From positions 124,001 to 188,000 of the forward strand of contig NC_007802.1 in the NCBI RefSeq assembly GCF_000013565.1: a stretch of 64,000 nucleotides of DNA, given 5' to 3'. A program made the position numbers and the translations under genes. This document shows, piece after piece, positions 18,934 through 32,489 of this stretch. The stretch comes from Jannaschia sp. CCS1 (GTDB lineage: Bacteria; Pseudomonadota; Alphaproteobacteria; Rhodobacterales; Rhodobacteraceae). Below the pieces are notes generated by a model. That model saw only the letters and a program-made list of their open reading frames with translations. It searched no databases and was not told the DNA's origin. Position 1 is the first letter of the stretch. The number at the start of each line of letters is the position of its first letter.

Positions 18934-19226
18934 ACCGAGACCTCCTCAGAGAATGAAAATTCGCAAAGCTCCATGAACTCGAAATCGCCGGTCATCCGGG
19001 TCCAGAGTTGCTCCAGCTTCGAGGCGCGGGTGATACGGGCCATACGCTCTTCGCGCACAACTTCGCCGTAGGGCGCCATCACGGGCGGGCCCTTCACTTG
19101 CACTTCGTCGCCGGGGTTGATGGTTGCGCCGTTCAGAAACTTCACGTGCGCATGCAGGCTGTCAAAGCAGTGGCTGACTTCCACTTCGCAAGGCGCCATC
19201 TCGAAATCGCGTGTCAAAAGTCCCAT
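18930..19226 (-). CDS. bciE: small auxiliary subunit of the oxygen-dependent cyclase (BciE-like)
   Basis: A 98-residue soluble protein directly upstream of acsF and overlapping it by four bases. Its position between puhC and acsF, its size, and the conserved core (SHCFDSLHAHVKFLNGATINPGDEVQVKGPP, in two blocks) match the small protein shown in alphaproteobacteria such as R. sphaeroides to be needed for AcsF activity. No catalytic motif is visible, which fits a subunit. It has a strong GGAGGAA ribosome site, and only three bases separate it from puhC. The assignment rests on position and family resemblance from memory. Confidence 0.82.
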   Translation of the reverse strand: MGLLTRDFEMAPCEVEVSHCFDSLHAHVKFLNGATINPGDEVQVKGPPVMAPYGEVVREERMARITRASKLEQLWTRMTGDFEFMELCEFSFSEEVSV

Positions 19227-19229
19227 GGT

Positions 19230-19736
19230 TTATTCCTCCAGCAGGCGCGCAAACGCCGCTTCATTGTCTGCGCCAAAGCCGACAAGCTCGGCCCGGAAAT
19301 CCGTCAACGGATCGCGAAGGCCGATACGGCCATCGGCGAAGCGCACGACGCGGATGGGGTCAGACGCCATCGCGCCCACGGCGCCTCTTTCACGTTCCAG
19401 CACACGGTAGACGCCAGCGACAAAGCCGCCCTCATCCGCGCCAAACGTGGCGATCACATTGCCATCCACACCCAGCACACGGGCCGAGCCGTTCAGCTCT
19501 CCGTAGATACGCACGAGGCGCTCGGTCACGATGGGGACCTCTTCGACGGTCGGCGCAGTGGCGCTGAGGGGGCGATCCGTCAGACGGGCGTAACTGACGA
19601 TGATCAGCACGCAGACGCACAGGATAAACATGGCGCGCACGAGGACGACGGGCACCATTTCCTTATCTCTTGCAACGAGCTTCTGTTCCGCAGGGGTGCG
19701 GTTGTAGAAGCGCGTTTTGGCGGGGGTGAGGGTCAT
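19230..19736 (-). CDS. puhC: photosynthetic complex assembly protein PuhC
   Basis: A 168-residue membrane-anchored protein with one transmembrane helix at about residues 29-50 and a periplasmic C-terminal domain (IVTERLVRIYGELNGSARVLG, DPLTDFRAELVGFG). In Rhodobacter PuhC is needed for full reaction-centre and core-antenna levels. ATG 19736 has AGGAGGAG about eight bases upstream; the frame extends upstream to 19862 inside puhB without homology. It sits in the conserved puhA-puhB-puhC order. Confidence 0.92.
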   Translation of the reverse strand: MTLTPAKTRFYNRTPAEQKLVARDKEMVPVVLVRAMFILCVCVLIIVSYARLTDRPLSATAPTVEEVPIVTERLVRIYGELNGSARVLGVDGNVIATFGADEGGFVAGVYRVLERERGAVGAMASDPIRVVRFADGRIGLRDPLTDFRAELVGFGADNEAAFARLLEE

Positions 19737-19752
19737 TGGTCGTTCTCCTCCT

Positions 19753-20403
19753 TCATTCCGCGGGTTGAGCGGCCATTTCAGGCACGCGGGTGATCTGGAT
19801 ATCAGGCTCGGACACAGCGGTCTGGGCTGCCTCCGACAGAATGGCCGCCACTGCTTTTGCATCGGGGATGCAGCGAAGGGCGGGCTGAGGCTGCTTCATC
19901 TTCCACGGACGCACATGCGGCCATGTCAGGACATAGCTGAAGCCCATGCCGCCCTCGGGGTTCATCTCAAGCGAGATATTTCCGTGGCCGGACTTACGCA
20001 GGGCAAGCTCCGCATTGAGAACCTGCTTGAAGGGCAGGTTCAAAGTCATTGTCAGAGCGGCCCCAATACGCATGGCGACGCGCTTGTTGGTGATCGTGTA
20101 GACGGCGGCCTTGGCCTGGATCAGCGACACCAGTATCAGCAGGATGCAAACGATCAGGCCGAGGACGAGGAAGAAGGACGCCGCCGTGGCCGAGCCTGTC
20201 CAGCTGTCCGTTGCCGCACCACCGACGGTCCGCCAGGCAAACAGAAACACGAAGTACCCCGCAACCCACCAGAGGGACAGGGATTCCTGCGCCAATACCC
20301 ACCAAGACGGCTGGCCCTGCCAGAGGATTTCTTCCCCCTCTGGCAGGTGCGCCGGTAGTCCACGGACCGGCTCGGTCTGGAAATCGTCGTGGTCATGCGA
20401 CAT
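19753..20403 (-). CDS. puhB: photosynthetic complex assembly protein PuhB
   Basis: A 216-residue membrane protein with an N-terminal cytosolic segment (LPEGEEILWQGQPSWW), two or three membrane helices between residues 40 and 100, and a bacterial PH-like domain (YTITNKRVAMRIGAALTMTLNLPF). PuhB is a dimeric reaction-centre assembly factor in Rhodobacter. It lies 62 bases after puhA in the same operon. Confidence 0.93.
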   Translation of the reverse strand: MSHDHDDFQTEPVRGLPAHLPEGEEILWQGQPSWWVLAQESLSLWWVAGYFVFLFAWRTVGGAATDSWTGSATAASFFLVLGLIVCILLILVSLIQAKAAVYTITNKRVAMRIGAALTMTLNLPFKQVLNAELALRKSGHGNISLEMNPEGGMGFSYVLTWPHVRPWKMKQPQPALRCIPDAKAVAAILSEAAQTAVSEPDIQITRVPEMAAQPAE

Positions 20404-20465
20404 CGGTCGTTTCTCCTTCGGGTCTCAAAGCCTGCTTGGTCTAGGAGCAGGCGTTTCGGCTTGGG

Positions 20466-21248
20466 TCAGAGCAGCGGTTCGGCCCGCTTCTCATCGGCGT
20501 AGAGGATACCCCCGCCATAATAGGCAGAGATCTTCTCTTCTTCGAGCTTGGTGATCTGGACGTTCGATTTCGTCTGCGGCACAGCGGCGAAGTGCGTCCC
20601 GTGGATCGCGTTGATCGTGACGCGACGCCAGATCTGGCAGAAGTGAATTGGCACAAGCCGCGTGCCGCCGCCGTGATCTGCATCAAGTTCGATCTCAAGA
20701 TACCGCACCAATTGCTCAGGCACGTCGATCCACATGTCGGAAATCGTGCCGACCTCAACACCGTCTCCCGCCACGACCCTCATGCCAAGCGGGTTCTTAC
20801 CGGCACTGACATGCATGTCGTCGCGGGCCTTCAGCGGCTCGATCTTGACGTGGCCATGGCCATCCAGCTCCGGCTCATCCCGGCGCGGGGTCCAGGCACC
20901 GGACCCGATACCGGCCAGCATCGGATCACCTTTGGGATCATAGGGGAACCCGTGGGACACCGCGCCCGCTTCCATCACGTCATCCAGGTTGTGGCGGTAG
21001 TGCGCCTGCTCATTCTCAACGCTCGGCACGGTCACATCGGCGCGGCCGTGGGGCATCAGGAAGGTCTTGGGATCAGGCACCGGAAACGGCCCCTGGTTCG
21101 GCGCGGCGGTGCCGTCGTCGTTTTCCAGCGGATAACCTTCCCGCATATTTTCCGTTTGCAGGTAGTAGATCAGCAGCGCGAAGAAGATCCAGAACAGCCA
21201 GATCGAGAGACTGGCGAGGTCGAAGTTCCCGAAGAATGCGTTTTCCAT
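20466..21248 (-). CDS. puhA: photosynthetic reaction centre H subunit
   Basis: The 260-residue H subunit has one N-terminal transmembrane helix (SIWLFWIFFALLIYYLQTEN, residues about 15-34) and a cytoplasmic PRC-barrel domain. Conserved pieces are the GYPLEN motif after the helix, DPMLAGIGSGAWTPRRDEPELD, and VGTISDMWIDVPE in the barrel. It caps the L-M core and guides protons to the secondary quinone site. It follows lhaA after 12 bases. Confidence 0.97.
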   Translation of the reverse strand: MENAFFGNFDLASLSIWLFWIFFALLIYYLQTENMREGYPLENDDGTAAPNQGPFPVPDPKTFLMPHGRADVTVPSVENEQAHYRHNLDDVMEAGAVSHGFPYDPKGDPMLAGIGSGAWTPRRDEPELDGHGHVKIEPLKARDDMHVSAGKNPLGMRVVAGDGVEVGTISDMWIDVPEQLVRYLEIELDADHGGGTRLVPIHFCQIWRRVTINAIHGTHFAAVPQTKSNVQITKLEEEKISAYYGGGILYADEKRAEPLL

Positions 21249-21260
21249 CTTGAGAGTCCT

Positions 21261-22697
21261 TTACGTAGGGAGGTCGGCGAGGCCGATTTTCGCCCCCCCA
21301 TTCGTGGTGGTGGTCATCCGTGGTCGTGTGCGGACCAGCGGCCCAAGGGCCACCAGCGTCGCGAAGATCAGGAGTATTTCGAGGTGATAAACGACGGAAT
21401 ATCCCGTCGCCTCATTCCCCAAAGCAACGCCAAGTTGTCCAGACATGGCGAGATGATTGACGCCGTCGTGGACCGCGCCTCCGATAGCGATTGACAGACC
21501 GGCTGCCGTGGCCTGCGCCGCACCCCAGGCCCCCAAGGCAAGTCCGCGACCCGCCTTGTTGCTGGTGGGCATGGTCATGGCCGCCGTGAGGGTTGAGATG
21601 GCAAAGAGCCCGCCGCCAAATCCGATCATGAAAGCGCCCACGAAGAACAGCTCTGATGAGCCGAGCGGGTTGGAGAAGATCACGGCGCAAAACGCGACCA
21701 GGCCGGCCAACAGGCCGCGCGCGCCCATGCGCATGGGGTCGATGCCACCGGACAGCCATTTTGCAGCCAGTGCGAAGCCCGCCAGCGCACCGGCGGCCCA
21801 TGTGGCGGTCAGAAGCGTTGTGGCAGAGACGGAGAGGCCGAGGATTTCACCGCCATAGGGCTCCAGCAGAACGTCCTGCATGTTGAACGCCATGGTGCCG
21901 AGGAAGACGACCGCGAGCAACCGGCCCGCCGTTCCGCCGCTCGCGTAATCGCTCCATGCCTCTTTGAAGGTCGGAGAAGGCTCCGCGCGTTGGGCCTTGG
22001 TGGTCGGCACAATCCGCTCCTGCTTCCAAAGCGCGGTGACGTTGAGGATCAGGGTCAGCACGGCGCAGGATTGGATCACCTGGATCAGCTCCAGCGGCGT
22101 GAACTCGTAGAGGAACCAGCCGATCACGACGGCGCTGACACCCATGCCCACAAGGAACATCACATAAAGAAGCGCGACGACGCGGGGGCGGGTTTCATCT
22201 GTCGCACGATCCGCGGCAAGGGCCAGGCCAGCGGTCTGGGTCATATGCATGCCGATGCCGGTCATCACGAAGGCCAGCGCGGCCAGGATCTCGCCGGCAT
22301 AGGGGATGTCGTAGCGGACCTGCGTGACCTCTCCGCCAAGCACCAGAAGGCAAGCGGGCATGATGGCGAGGCCACCGAATTGCCAGAGCGTGCCGAACCA
22401 AAGGTAGGGAATGCGTTTCCAGCCGATGGCGGATTTGTAGGTGTCCGACTTGAAGCCCAGAAGCGCGCGGAAGGGTGCGATCAGGACGGGCAGCGCGACC
22501 ATGCAGGCAACCAGGAACGCGGGCACTTGCAGCTCCACGATCATCACGCGGTTGAGCGTGCCGAGCAGCAGAACGGCGGCCATACCGACGGAGATCTGGA
22601 ACAGCGACAGACGCAACAACTGGCCCAGAGGAAGCTCCTCGGACGCGGCATCTGCGAAGGGCAGATAGCGAATGGATATGCGTTTCAGCATGCTCAC
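21261..22697 (-). CDS. lhaA: light-harvesting 1 assembly protein LhaA (PucC family)
   Basis: A 478-residue major-facilitator-like protein with about 12 membrane helices, in the bacteriochlorophyll-delivery (PucC) branch. The N-terminal LPLGQLLRLSLFQISVGMA and the SAIGWKRIPYLWFGTLWQFGG loop are typical. It helps insert bacteriochlorophyll into LH1. GTG 22697 overlaps the bchM stop as GTGA and has GGAG eight bases before it; ATG 22691 is the alternative. A second PucC-family gene, next to bchG, is present in this window. Confidence 0.94.
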   Translation of the reverse strand: MSMLKRISIRYLPFADAASEELPLGQLLRLSLFQISVGMAAVLLLGTLNRVMIVELQVPAFLVACMVALPVLIAPFRALLGFKSDTYKSAIGWKRIPYLWFGTLWQFGGLAIMPACLLVLGGEVTQVRYDIPYAGEILAALAFVMTGIGMHMTQTAGLALAADRATDETRPRVVALLYVMFLVGMGVSAVVIGWFLYEFTPLELIQVIQSCAVLTLILNVTALWKQERIVPTTKAQRAEPSPTFKEAWSDYASGGTAGRLLAVVFLGTMAFNMQDVLLEPYGGEILGLSVSATTLLTATWAAGALAGFALAAKWLSGGIDPMRMGARGLLAGLVAFCAVIFSNPLGSSELFFVGAFMIGFGGGLFAISTLTAAMTMPTSNKAGRGLALGAWGAAQATAAGLSIAIGGAVHDGVNHLAMSGQLGVALGNEATGYSVVYHLEILLIFATLVALGPLVRTRPRMTTTTNGGAKIGLADLPT

Positions 22698-23383
22698 GCG
22701 CGCATCTCCAGACAGGAAGAGATGTAGAAGCCGGACGTGACTTGCTCAAGCTTGAGCAGGGTTCTATCGCATTGATTTATAAGTAATTTCTCAGATATGC
22801 GCTTTGGCGCATGGGGGATCATCACGGGCGAACGGTCGGCGCGGGGGAACAGCTTGCCAAGGCCAAAAAAGGCCATCAGGAAAGGCGTGCGGGGCGCAAC
22901 GGTAAAGACGATATGGGGACAGCGCTCAGACAAGCCTGCCAGCGCGCGACCCAGATCGGGCGCGGTGTAATAGATCATCGAATCCATCGCCATGACGTGA
23001 TCAAACGCACCCAGATTGGCGGACAGCATGTCGCCCGATTGGAACGTCACGCGCGGCACCAAATCCTCGGGCAGACGCTTGGCGGCGATGTCGATCAGCT
23101 GCGGAGAGATATCAATAGCCACAACCTCAGCGCCACGGGCGGCGAGAACCTCGGTCATCGCGCCGGTGCCACAGCCCGCATCCAACACGCGACGCCCCGA
23201 CAGATCCTTGGGCAGGCGCGACAGCATCAGCGCGCGCATCCGGTCACGGCCCGCACGCACGGTCCGGCGCACGCCAGAGACGGGCGCGTCGGACGTCAGC
23301 CGTTCCCACGTCTTGGTCGCGGTGCGGTCGAAATAGGCCTCGACCCGGTCGCGGGTGGCGTCATATGTGGGCGTTGCCACCAT
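22694..23383 (-). CDS. bchM: Mg-protoporphyrin IX O-methyltransferase
   Basis: BchM methylates the ring-C propionate of Mg-protoporphyrin. The 229-residue protein has SAM motif I RVLDAGCGTGAMTEVL (residues 65-80), the acidic ribose position in VVAIDIS, and the C-terminal FYISSCLEM. The ATG directly abuts the bchL stop with no spacer. The lhaA GTG overlaps its own stop. Confidence 0.96.
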   Translation of the reverse strand: MVATPTYDATRDRVEAYFDRTATKTWERLTSDAPVSGVRRTVRAGRDRMRALMLSRLPKDLSGRRVLDAGCGTGAMTEVLAARGAEVVAIDISPQLIDIAAKRLPEDLVPRVTFQSGDMLSANLGAFDHVMAMDSMIYYTAPDLGRALAGLSERCPHIVFTVAPRTPFLMAFFGLGKLFPRADRSPVMIPHAPKRISEKLLINQCDRTLLKLEQVTSGFYISSCLEMRA

Positions 23384-27876
<4,493 letters not shown>

Positions 27877-27887
<11 letters not shown>

Positions 27888-29436
27888 AATGGGCCTTTGC
27901 CTCGTAGAGGGTGTCGAGTGAGATTTCTTGCAGGCCCTGATCCGCCGCGAATTTTTCGGTGTTGCGACGGGCTTTGCCGCGCACGAAGAAGGGGATTTTC
28001 TTCAGCTCTTTTTCCGCTTCAGAGAGCCAGACCATGACGTCTGAGCCTGTCTGAGGCGCCTCCGGCGCGGGGTCAGCCCGCTCCTCCACCTTATCAGGTG
28101 TCCTCGCGGCTTCGCTGGGTTTGGGGCTGTGGCCGCCGTGATGGCTTGGCCCGGCCTCATCGTGGAACTCAAAATCTTCGCGGAACATCGACAGAAGGTG
28201 TTCTTCGAGCCCCATGACCAGCGGGTGGATCCAGGTATCAAAAATGACATTCGCGCCTTCCCACCCCATCTGGGGGGAGTAACGGGCAGGAAAGTCCTGC
28301 ACGTGGACGGGCGCAGAAATGACCGCGCAGGGAATGCCCAGACGCTTGCCGATATGACGCTCCATCTGGGTGCCGAGGATCATCTCGGGCGAGGCATCCT
28401 CGATGGCCTTTTCGACCTCAAGATAATCGTCGGTGATCAGAGCGGGGACGTCAAATTCCCTGGCCAGTTCGCGGATGGAGCGGGCGAATTCGCGGTTGTA
28501 GCAGCCGAGGCCCACGACCTCGAACCCCATTTCATCGCGGGCGATGCGGGCGGCGGCTTTGACGTGGGTGGCGTCGCCAAAGAGGAACACGCGCTTACCG
28601 GTCAGATAGGTGCTGTCGACGGATTTGGACCACCACGGCTGGCGGAGGCGAGACAGGTCTTTGCGCGGCTCTACACCGCAGAGTTGAGCCACTTCCGCGA
28701 CAAATTCATGGGTCGCGGCGACGCCGATGGGGATGGTCTTCGTATAGGGCTGACCACAGATCCGTTCCAGATGGCGCGCGGCGCTTTCGGCATGCTCGGG
28801 GTACATCAGGACGTTGGCGTGGGCGGCGCCGAGGCGGGTGATATCCTCGGGCGTGGCATCGAAGGGGGCGACGACATTCACGCCAATGCCCATCTCGTAG
28901 AGCAGGCCTTTGACCTCTTCGATATCGTCGCGGTGACGGAAGCCCAAAGCGAGGGGACCGATGATGTTGACCGTGACCTCTGGCGTCCGGTCCATCGGGC
29001 GGGCGAGGGATTTGACGATCTGATAGAACGTCTCGTCACTGCCGAAGTTTTCCTTGCGCTGGTAGGACGGCAGTTCCAGCGGAATGACGGGGACGGGGAT
29101 CTGCATCGTCTCGGCCAGACCGCCGGGGTCGTCCTGGATCAACTCCGCCGTGCAGGACGCGCCGACGATGATCGCCTGCGGCTTGAAGCGGTCATAAGCC
29201 TCCTGACAAGTGACCTTGAAGATACCAGCCGTGTCTTCGCCGAGATCCCGGCCTTCAAACGTGGTGTAGGTGACGGGGGGGCGGTGATCGCGACGTTCGA
29301 TCATCGTGAACAGAAGGTCGGCGTAGGTGTCACCTTGGGGGGCGTGCAACACGTAGTGCAGGCCCTTCATGGCGGTCGCGACGCGCATGGCGCCGACATG
29401 GGGCGGGCCTTCATATGTCCAGACGGTCAATTTCAT
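27877..29436 (-). CDS. bchB: light-independent protochlorophyllide reductase subunit B
   Basis: BchB pairs with BchN in the catalytic heterotetramer that reduces ring D of protochlorophyllide. The 519-residue protein starts [18 protein letters not shown] and carries Asp36 ([10 protein letters not shown]), the unusual fourth ligand of the NB cluster, plus the conserved [17 protein letters not shown] low-complexity, proline/charged linker (about residues 420-455) separates the core from the conserved C-terminal domain [15 protein letters not shown]. It is separated from bchN by a 70-base gap holding a REP-like hairpin. Confidence 0.97.
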
Positions 29437-29445
29437 TTGAACGCG

Positions 29446-29505
29446 CTGGGGGCCAGCCCCCAGACCCCCGGAGTTGTATGGCCCAGATGAAGGACAGGAG
29501 CCCGG
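29446..29505. repeat. REP-like intergenic hairpin element between bchN and bchB
   Basis: Starts with an eight-base GC stem and two-base loop (CTGGGGGC CA GCCCCCAG, 29446-29463), followed by ACCCCCGGAGTTGTATGG and CCCAGATGAAGG. I recall this combination of a G/C-rich hairpin and a CCGGAGTATTT...GCCAGATGAAG-like tail as recurring between genes in Rhodobacteraceae genomes; it cannot be shown to repeat inside this window. Here it lies within an operon. Confidence 0.55.
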
Positions 29506-29506
29506 G

Positions 29507-31266
<1,760 letters not shown>

Positions 31267-31321
31267 GGGATTATCGATTCCTCCAGGCCCTGCTTAGAAA
31301 TTAGGTCTGTAAGGTTAAGAG

Positions 31322-31339
31322 TGTCAATCTAAACTTACA
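31322..31339. promoter_or_regulatory. PpsR/CrtJ operator 1 upstream of bchF
   Basis: Perfect palindrome TGTCAATCTAAACTTACA (TGT-N12-ACA), 56 bases upstream of the bchF ATG. It is the promoter-proximal member of a tandem pair. Confidence 0.82.
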
Positions 31340-31353
31340 CTTGCAATTGGATG

Positions 31354-31371
31354 TGTCACACCAACCCGACA
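31354..31371. promoter_or_regulatory. PpsR/CrtJ operator 2 upstream of bchF
   Basis: Perfect TGT-N12-ACA (TGTCACACCAACCCGACA). It is separated by 14 bases from operator 1, so paired binding of PpsR tetramers is plausible. Confidence 0.8.
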
Positions 31372-31464
31372 AACACGATATTGTGGGTTTGTCTTTGTTT
31401 TCTTGGGTTTTCGGCCAGTTGATGTTATAGGCGAGGCACGGCCTGAGGTTGCAATCTACCAAAG

Positions 31465-31482
31465 TGTCTAATTTCTATGACA
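31465..31482. promoter_or_regulatory. PpsR/CrtJ-type operator upstream of ppaA
   Basis: Perfect TGT-N12-ACA (TGTCTAATTTCTATGACA), about 100 bases before the ppaA ATG and about 200 bases from bchF. Its place suggests that PpsR controls its own antirepressor gene (and, by read-through, ppsR). Confidence 0.68.
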
Positions 31483-31583
31483 TTTGCGACACGACTCAGT
31501 AGCCTATAAGGCAGACGGCAGACATCATCGCAGCTTCGATTGCACCGACGCCGTGCACCGCAAGCAAAGGTATTGGCAATATA

Positions 31584-32453
31584 ATGGCCAACGACAGCAA
31601 ACCATTCACGCATGATCCGGCAAAGCCGGTCGCTGAACCGGCTGTTTTGGTCGACGGGGATGTGCGCGAACTGGCCCGGATTGCCTTGCAGAGGTTGACG
31701 CAGCCGAACGGATTGCGGGTCAACCGGTCCTGCGGTTTAACCGACCGGCTTGATGACTTGTGTGAGGCGTTTCTGTCCGACAGCAATGAGGATCGACACA
31801 TTGTCATCCATCAGATGCGCCTGGATGGAATCAGCGCCAATGAGATCATCGACCATGTTATTCCTGCGGTCGCCGCGGTCCTTGGCCAGCGATGGGCCGA
31901 TGACACGTTGAGCTTCGTGGAAGTGACGATTGGCTCGGCCCGGTTGCAGGAGGCCGTGCGGGCATTGATCGCCCATGAGTTGTCACGGGACGCAAGCAAC
32001 ATACATAGAGATACACTGTCTGCGGGCCCGGACCGGGTCCATACACCCAAGGTGCTTTTGCTCGTTCCGCGACCTGAGCACCATACGTTAGGAGCATTCG
32101 TTGCAGCCGATCAGTTCAGACGGTTTGGCTACGACGTCGATATCGCTGTCGATCAACATCCAAAGCAGGTTGCTGCAACCTTGCGGGATCGGCGCTACTG
32201 CATGATTGGAATTTCAATTGCAGGCCGTAGAACGCTTGCATCGACAAGAGAATTGGTGGACATAATCCGCGCCACTGTGACCCGCGTCACGCCGATTGTT
32301 CTTGGCGGTTCCTTGTTGGAAACCGATCAGGATCTGAAGAAGGCGACCGGCGTGGATTATGTGGCAAGAACTGTACGGGACGCGCTGGAACTATGTGGTT
32401 TGAACATTGTGGAGTTAGACCCTCCCCGAGAATTGATGGCCGACCACGTTTAA
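31584..32453 (+). CDS. ppaA: cobalamin-binding antirepressor of PpsR (PpaA/AerR)
   Basis: PpaA/AerR binds cobalamin and relieves PpsR/CrtJ repression of photosynthesis genes. The 289-residue protein has an N-terminal helical part and a C-terminal B12-binding domain (about residues 150-270). That domain contains a variant of the DxHxxG corrinoid motif, PEHHTLGAFVAAD, and the GGSLLETD region. It is immediately followed by ppsR in the same direction (36-base gap), the conserved order in purple bacteria. The ribosome site is weak (AAAGG, 13 bases upstream). Confidence 0.92.
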   Translation: MANDSKPFTHDPAKPVAEPAVLVDGDVRELARIALQRLTQPNGLRVNRSCGLTDRLDDLCEAFLSDSNEDRHIVIHQMRLDGISANEIIDHVIPAVAAVLGQRWADDTLSFVEVTIGSARLQEAVRALIAHELSRDASNIHRDTLSAGPDRVHTPKVLLLVPRPEHHTLGAFVAADQFRRFGYDVDIAVDQHPKQVAATLRDRRYCMIGISIAGRRTLASTRELVDIIRATVTRVTPIVLGGSLLETDQDLKKATGVDYVARTVRDALELCGLNIVELDPPRELMADHV

Positions 32454-32489
32454 ATAGAATGAACGATCTGTGACGGAGAACATGTTCGC

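Larger units (their letters stand above)
31267..31583. promoter_or_regulatory. divergent bchF/ppaA control region
   Basis: This 317-base gap contains no gene. It is AT-richer than its surroundings and carries three perfect TGT-N12-ACA palindromes listed separately. Two are on the bchF side and one is on the ppaA side. The region must hold the promoters for the bchF superoperon (minus) and for ppaA (plus). A possible bchF -35 is GTGACA within 31355-31360 (minus strand), but no convincing -10 follows. Confidence 0.8.

Noticed and set aside
22743-22758. Perfect 16-base palindrome TGCTCAAGCTTGAGCA
   Set aside because: It lies inside bchM codons for LLKLEQ and has no TGT/ACA operator pattern; most likely a coding coincidence.
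31423-31440. TGT-N12-ACG in the bchF/ppaA gap
   Set aside because: One half-site mismatch and no symmetric inner bases; too weak beside three perfect sites.
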